From contig JAJPJK010000007.1 in NCBI GenBank assembly GCA_021324265.1, forward strand, positions 1 through 45,527: DNA of 45,527 bases. Direction: 5' to 3'. The notes beneath the pieces are model-generated. The model did no database searches and was not told where the DNA came from. It was given only the letters and a program-made list of their open reading frames with translations. The first letter of the stretch is position 1, and each line of letters opens with the position of its first letter. Below, in pieces: positions 42,044-45,527 of the stretch. A program made the position numbers and the translations under genes. Source of the DNA: Thermoproteota archaeon (GTDB lineage: Archaea > Thermoproteota > Thermoprotei > Gearchaeales > Gearchaeaceae).

Positions 42044-43949
42044 TCTTCTTTATTTCTTCAACCGAATCTGGATTCTCCAGTACAGATAGTTCACCAAATT
42101 CTCTGTTGACAACTGCTGCCCTTATTATTCTTCTCATGATCTTTCCAGATCTCGTTTTGGGTAGGTCGCTGACAAAGTAGATTTTGCTCGGTTCAAATGC
42201 CTTGCCTATTTCTTTTGAGACAAGCTCCTTCAGTTCACTTTCGAGTTTTTCGTTGCCTATAAAGTTTCTTTTAAGTACAACAAAGCATGCAATTTCTTCT
42301 CCTTTAATTTCGTTAGGTATCCCTATACACGCTGATTCGGAGACAGCATAATGCTTATTTAATACTCCTTCTATTTCCGCAGGTCCTATTCTTTTTCCAG
42401 CTACCTTTATAGTATCATCCGCTCTGCCTAACAAATACCAGAAACCATCTTCATCGATCAATGCAAGGTCTCCATGATACCAGACATTTTTAAATCTAGA
42501 CCAATATGTTTCTAGATACCTTTCCTTATCTTTCCAGAATCCCTTCGTCATTGATGGAGCGGGTTTTTTACAAACTAAGTATCCTATGCTACCTCTTATT
42601 GGTTTTCCTTCATCATCAAATACATCTACATCCATACCCAGTCCAGGGCCCCATAGCGTTGAAGGTTTAAGCTCTACAACAGGAGATGGGAGCAGAAAAC
42701 ATCCAAAAATTTCGGTGCCACCAGAAAGATTTATGAATGGTCTTCTTTCTTCTCCAATATCTTTCATAATCCAAAGCCATGTATCAGGATCAATAGGTTC
42801 TCCGGTATTTCCGAATGTTCTTATGCTACTAATGTCATGATTCTTAGCGATGCGTGAACCGTATCTCTTAAGAATTCTTGCTACAGTTGCCGCAAAACCA
42901 AATGCTGTTACCTTTGTATTTTCTATTATTTTCCAGATCCTATCTTGATCTGGATAGTCTATAGCTCCTTCAAATATTATATGTGTCGAATGTAAAACTT
43001 GGGAACCGATTATCTGCCAAGGCCCCATCATCCAGCCTATATCAGTGATCCAAAGCAATTTTCCGTCTTCTTTAAGATCCATATTGAAAAAGATCTCTTT
43101 TGTTGGCTGAATTATTGAGCCTATGTGAGTTATTACTGCACCCTTTGGTTTGCCTGTTGTTCCAGATGTATATAAGAGTAATGCTGGGTCTTCAGCTTCT
43201 GTTTCTTCACATTCAACAAGTTTGTTACTTTTCATTGCTTCGTCAAAAAACACTTGTCCGGGACTTAGCTCTGTATTCTCTCCTATCCTCCTCACTATCA
43301 AACACTTTATGGCTTTTTCAGACAATTCAATAGCTTTTTCAGCGTTTTTCTTCAATTCTATGAGATTACCCCTTCTATAGTAGCCATCGCATGTGACTAA
43401 AAACTTTGGAGATGCATCTTGTAATCTTTGTGCAACTGCATTCGGTGAAAATCCAGAAAAAATGGGTGCGAAGACCGCGCCTATTTTGAGTGATGCGAAT
43501 AGCGTTACGACTGTTTCTGGAAGCATTGGCATGTAGCACGCGATTACATCCCCTTTTTTAACTCCATTTTCTTTAAAATAGTTTGCAAGTCTTGATACAT
43601 GATCTTTTAACTGTGAGTAGCTATACTCTCTTATCTCTCCCTTCTCGCCAAACCAAATAAAAGCAAGTTTATCTGTTTTATGCTTTTCAAGTGCGTTATA
43701 TTCTACATTAACTTTTCCTCCAACAAACCATTTTGCCCATTCTATACCATCTGATATATCTAATACTTCTTTATAATTTTCAAAAAACTCAATTTCTAAA
43801 TAATCTACTATGTCTGACCAAAATTTTCTAATATTATCATGACTAAATTTTACTAGTTGCCTATAATTTTCAAATTTTTTTTCTTCCATATATTTTGTAA
43901 CGTTTGCTTCTTCAATTACTTCTTTGGGAGGTTTCCAGAGATATGTCAT
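42027..43949 (-). CDS. AMP-forming acyl-CoA synthetase (Acs family, enlarged acyl pocket)
   Basis: Activates a carboxylic acid to its CoA ester via an acyl-adenylate. The ATG at 43949 gives 640 residues (a TTG one codon upstream is less likely). Motifs are LLYTSGTTGKPKGAVITH, YHGDLALIDEDGFWYLLGR and the C-terminal lysine in KTRSGKIMRR. Where acetyl-CoA synthetase has WWQTE with Trp414 closing the acyl pocket, this protein has SGGTE (Gly410). In Metallosphaera, glycine at this position goes with acids larger than propionate, such as 4-hydroxybutyrate, and acetoacetyl-CoA synthetases have a similar SGGTD. The preferred acid is therefore probably C4 or larger. Confidence 0.93.
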   Translation of the reverse strand: MTYLWKPPKEVIEEANVTKYMEEKKFENYRQLVKFSHDNIRKFWSDIVDYLEIEFFENYKEVLDISDGIEWAKWFVGGKVNVEYNALEKHKTDKLAFIWFGEKGEIREYSYSQLKDHVSRLANYFKENGVKKGDVIACYMPMLPETVVTLFASLKIGAVFAPIFSGFSPNAVAQRLQDASPKFLVTCDGYYRRGNLIELKKNAEKAIELSEKAIKCLIVRRIGENTELSPGQVFFDEAMKSNKLVECEETEAEDPALLLYTSGTTGKPKGAVITHIGSIIQPTKEIFFNMDLKEDGKLLWITDIGWMMGPWQIIGSQVLHSTHIIFEGAIDYPDQDRIWKIIENTKVTAFGFAATVARILKRYGSRIAKNHDISSIRTFGNTGEPIDPDTWLWIMKDIGEERRPFINLSGGTEIFGCFLLPSPVVELKPSTLWGPGLGMDVDVFDDEGKPIRGSIGYLVCKKPAPSMTKGFWKDKERYLETYWSRFKNVWYHGDLALIDEDGFWYLLGRADDTIKVAGKRIGPAEIEGVLNKHYAVSESACIGIPNEIKGEEIACFVVLKRNFIGNEKLESELKELVSKEIGKAFEPSKIYFVSDLPKTRSGKIMRRIIRAAVVNREFGELSVLENPDSVEEIKKITNKI

Positions 43950-43983
43950 CAATCATAAATCATAGTAAGAGGATAAAATCTTT

Positions 43984-44844
43984 ATGAAAATTGGCTTTAT
44001 AGGCCTTGGAAGAATGGGCAGTAGGATGGCAATGAATGTTCTTTCGCAGTTCAAAGAACTTTATGTGTATAATAGAACCAAAGAAAAAGCCAAAAATCTA
44101 TTGGATAAAGGTGCTATATGGTGTGATAGTCCAAAGGAAGTAGCAATGAATACAGATGTTGTTATAACTATGCTGAGAGATTCCCAATCCGTTCGTTGGG
44201 CCTTATTGAGTGAAGTAGGAGCTTTTAATGGAGCAAAGAAGGGTATGTATTTCGTTGATATGAGTACAATTCAGCCTAAAGTTACGATTGAAATTGCTCT
44301 GGAAGCGTCTAAGAGGAATCTTCATTTCATCGACGCACCTGTGATAGGAAGCGTAGATCAAGCTGCTGAAGGAACACTTACAATAGTCTGTGGTGGTTCA
44401 GAAGAAGATTTCAAAGTGATAAAACCTATTCTGCAATCCATGGGCAAGAATATTTTTTATGTAGGCCCAGCAGGCAGCGGTTCTAAACTTAAGCTGATTA
44501 ATAATGCATTGATCGCCAACTTTCCGATTATTTTCAGTGAAGTTATTAATGTAGCTCGTAAAGCTGGTTTAAGAGATGAGATCGTTTTAGGGGTTTTGAA
44601 AGCTGGCATATTTGGGAAAGCTATTGAGTACTATGAAAAAAGGATCATCGGAAAAGATTTTACAACAAGATTTTCCCTGGATTTAATGCTGAAGGATATT
44701 AAGTACTTCAAGGAATTGGCAGAAGATTTGGCTGTAAAACCCTTGTTGACTGCGCGTTTAGAAGAATTATATCAAGAAGCATTCAATAAAGGGTTAGGAA
44801 ATCTAGACTATACAGCTATATCATTACTGCACGAAAAATCCTAG
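43984..44844 (+). CDS. 3-Hydroxyisobutyrate dehydrogenase-like beta-hydroxyacid dehydrogenase
   Basis: A 286-residue NAD(P)-dependent beta-hydroxyacid dehydrogenase. It has the Rossmann start KIGFIGLGRMGSRMA, the substrate motif FIDAPVIGSVDQAAEGTLTI, and catalytic Lys170 in GSKLKLINN. The NRT after the second strand (VYNRTKEKA) suggests NADP use. The family includes 3-hydroxyisobutyrate, tartronate-semialdehyde and glyoxylate/succinic-semialdehyde reductases, so the substrate is not certain. A valine-catabolism role would fit the mutase in this window. It is divergent from the acyl-CoA synthetase across 34 bp. Confidence 0.88.
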   Translation: MKIGFIGLGRMGSRMAMNVLSQFKELYVYNRTKEKAKNLLDKGAIWCDSPKEVAMNTDVVITMLRDSQSVRWALLSEVGAFNGAKKGMYFVDMSTIQPKVTIEIALEASKRNLHFIDAPVIGSVDQAAEGTLTIVCGGSEEDFKVIKPILQSMGKNIFYVGPAGSGSKLKLINNALIANFPIIFSEVINVARKAGLRDEIVLGVLKAGIFGKAIEYYEKRIIGKDFTTRFSLDLMLKDIKYFKELAEDLAVKPLLTARLEELYQEAFNKGLGNLDYTAISLLHEKS

Positions 44845-45527
44845 GTTTCATCTAATTTCAACATTTCTTTTTTTATTTTTTCAACTGTTTGTTCTTCGTC
44901 GATTATTCTTACAACCCTATAACCTGAAATTTCTAGCAACTTGATCACTGCAGCCTTGAATTTCTTTCCTTTCTGGTTTGATTTTCTCATGAAAAGAGCC
45001 TCATATGGAATTCCCAATTCTGTTAATTCTTCTTCGGTTTCTTTCCTAATGGTTTCTGGTCTATTGGTTACTATAACAATTTTTCTTCCATTTTTTAGGT
45101 ATTCAGTATCTATGTCCTTTATTATTTCATGAATTGGCTTATCCATCTTCAAGTATTTTTCGCTATAGAAGAGCTTGAAGAATTCTTCTTTTTTATCCTT
45201 ATCGAGGTTCCTAGGATCTGTATTTATGGGCAGTTGTAATTCATTTAGACATGCATTTTTCCTTTGCTCTACGTCAAAGATCACATTATCGAGTTCGCAG
45301 ACAACGAGTTCTGCATCGCTTTCGATATCAAGCTCAAGAGGTCTGCATTCAGCATTATATGGACATCTTAAGCAAGTGTTATATTCTCCTCTCAGTGCAG
45401 CTTCCTTCAGAGGAGGCCTTTTATTTGCTATGTGCTCATGAAGTGTTATTGTCCTCTCTTTCAAAATGTCATAGTACTTAGGATCTTTTATAATTTCGAA
45501 GGCTCTCTTTTTTCCTCCCCTTTTATC
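44841..45527 (-). CDS. HAD-like phosphatase-domain protein with N-terminal Cys cluster, 5' partial
   Basis: The frame is open to the window edge, so the TTG at 45464 is internal and the true start lies outside. The visible N-terminal part is basic (KRGGKKRAFEIIKDP), followed by TITLHEHIANKRPP and a metal-binding-like CLRCPYNAEC. A HAD-like domain then begins with VVCELDNVIFDVEQRK, where the usual DxD is E-L-D, continues through KIVIVTNRPETI, and ends with a lysine-containing RKSNQKGKKFKA and VVRIIDEEQTV. It resembles HAD phosphatases such as polynucleotide 3'-phosphatases, but the first nucleophilic Asp is Glu, so activity is uncertain. Confidence 0.6.
   Translation of the reverse strand, partial: DKRGGKKRAFEIIKDPKYYDILKERTITLHEHIANKRPPLKEAALRGEYNTCLRCPYNAECRPLELDIESDAELVVCELDNVIFDVEQRKNACLNELQLPINTDPRNLDKDKKEEFFKLFYSEKYLKMDKPIHEIIKDIDTEYLKNGRKIVIVTNRPETIRKETEEELTELGIPYEALFMRKSNQKGKKFKAAVIKLLEISGYRVVRIIDEEQTVEKIKKEMLKLDET

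Noticed and set aside
45462-45464. TTG at 45464 as start of the HAD-like gene
   Set aside because: There is no stop upstream to the window edge and the extra residues look like coding sequence, so the gene is treated as partial.

Overview
This 45.5-kb window is a very compact, AT-rich stretch of an archaeal chromosome. The archaeal signs are an ESCRT-III (CdvB/Snf7) protein, an archaeal Nre repair protein, coenzyme F420 enzymes (Fno, an FGD-like LLM oxidoreductase, FrhB), an archaeal-type Elp3, a TRAM protein, a GTP-dependent PEP carboxykinase, and TATA boxes 24-28 bp upstream of start codons (leaderless transcripts). ESCRT-III, split acyl-CoA mutase subunits, a 2-oxoacid dehydrogenase complex, lipoyl transferase, superoxide dismutase and an ETF:quinone-type oxidoreductase together suggest an aerobic or microaerobic heterotroph of the TACK lineages. 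I cannot assign it more closely. I see no tRNA, rRNA, CRISPR array, insertion sequence or prophage.

Layout. 1-6.5 kb: the 3' end of a dihydrolipoyl acyltransferase (E2), a cyclase-family hydrolase, Fe/Mn superoxide dismutase, an F420-type LLM oxidoreductase, a tandem SIS protein, and lpdA-lipB. 6.5-12.8 kb: a minus-strand acyl-CoA operon (meaB, crotonase, small protein, PaaG-like isomerase, thiolase), divergent from the two subunits of a B12-dependent acyl-CoA mutase. 12.8-16.2 kb: a methylcitrate-cycle operon (prpD-prpB-citrate/methylcitrate synthase). 16.3-20.3 kb: a CbiX-like protein without its histidines, ESCRT-III, two NfeD proteins and a stomatin. 20.3-20.75 kb: two small minus-strand genes, one a TRAM gene with no ordinary start codon. 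20.75-24.2 kb: fixC-fixX, a FUN14-like membrane protein, a Y-family polymerase and a small zincin. 24.3-28.1 kb: speE, then ubiX-DHH-elp3. 28.2-30.3 kb: a tandem GNAT protein facing a shortened cysteinyl-tRNA-synthetase paralogue. 30.3-36.5 kb: Nei-like glycosylase, DUF72, tRNA-binding protein, polyprenyl synthase, TrpB2, Nre, Fno. 36.6-45.5 kb: an orphan radical SAM enzyme, a stand-alone AsnC-domain regulator, frhB, pckG, HD phosphohydrolase, acyl-CoA synthetase, a 3-hydroxyisobutyrate dehydrogenase-like enzyme and a partial HAD-like gene.

How the genes may fit together (inference): the lipoate-dependent complex (E2, Lpd, LipB) could turn branched-chain 2-oxoacids into acyl-CoAs. The mutase carries the Phe/Gln pair of isobutyryl-CoA mutases rather than the Tyr/Arg pair of methylmalonyl-CoA mutases, so it may convert isobutyryl-CoA to butyryl-CoA. 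The crotonases and thiolase would take that to acetyl-CoA, with electrons leaving through FixCX. Propionyl-CoA would go through the methylcitrate operon, and PEP carboxykinase would link the cycle to gluconeogenesis.

Two points stand out: the MshC-shaped synthetase paralogue beside an MshD-like tandem acetyltransferase, and the way almost every convergent gene pair overlaps at its stop codons, leaving no room for terminators.
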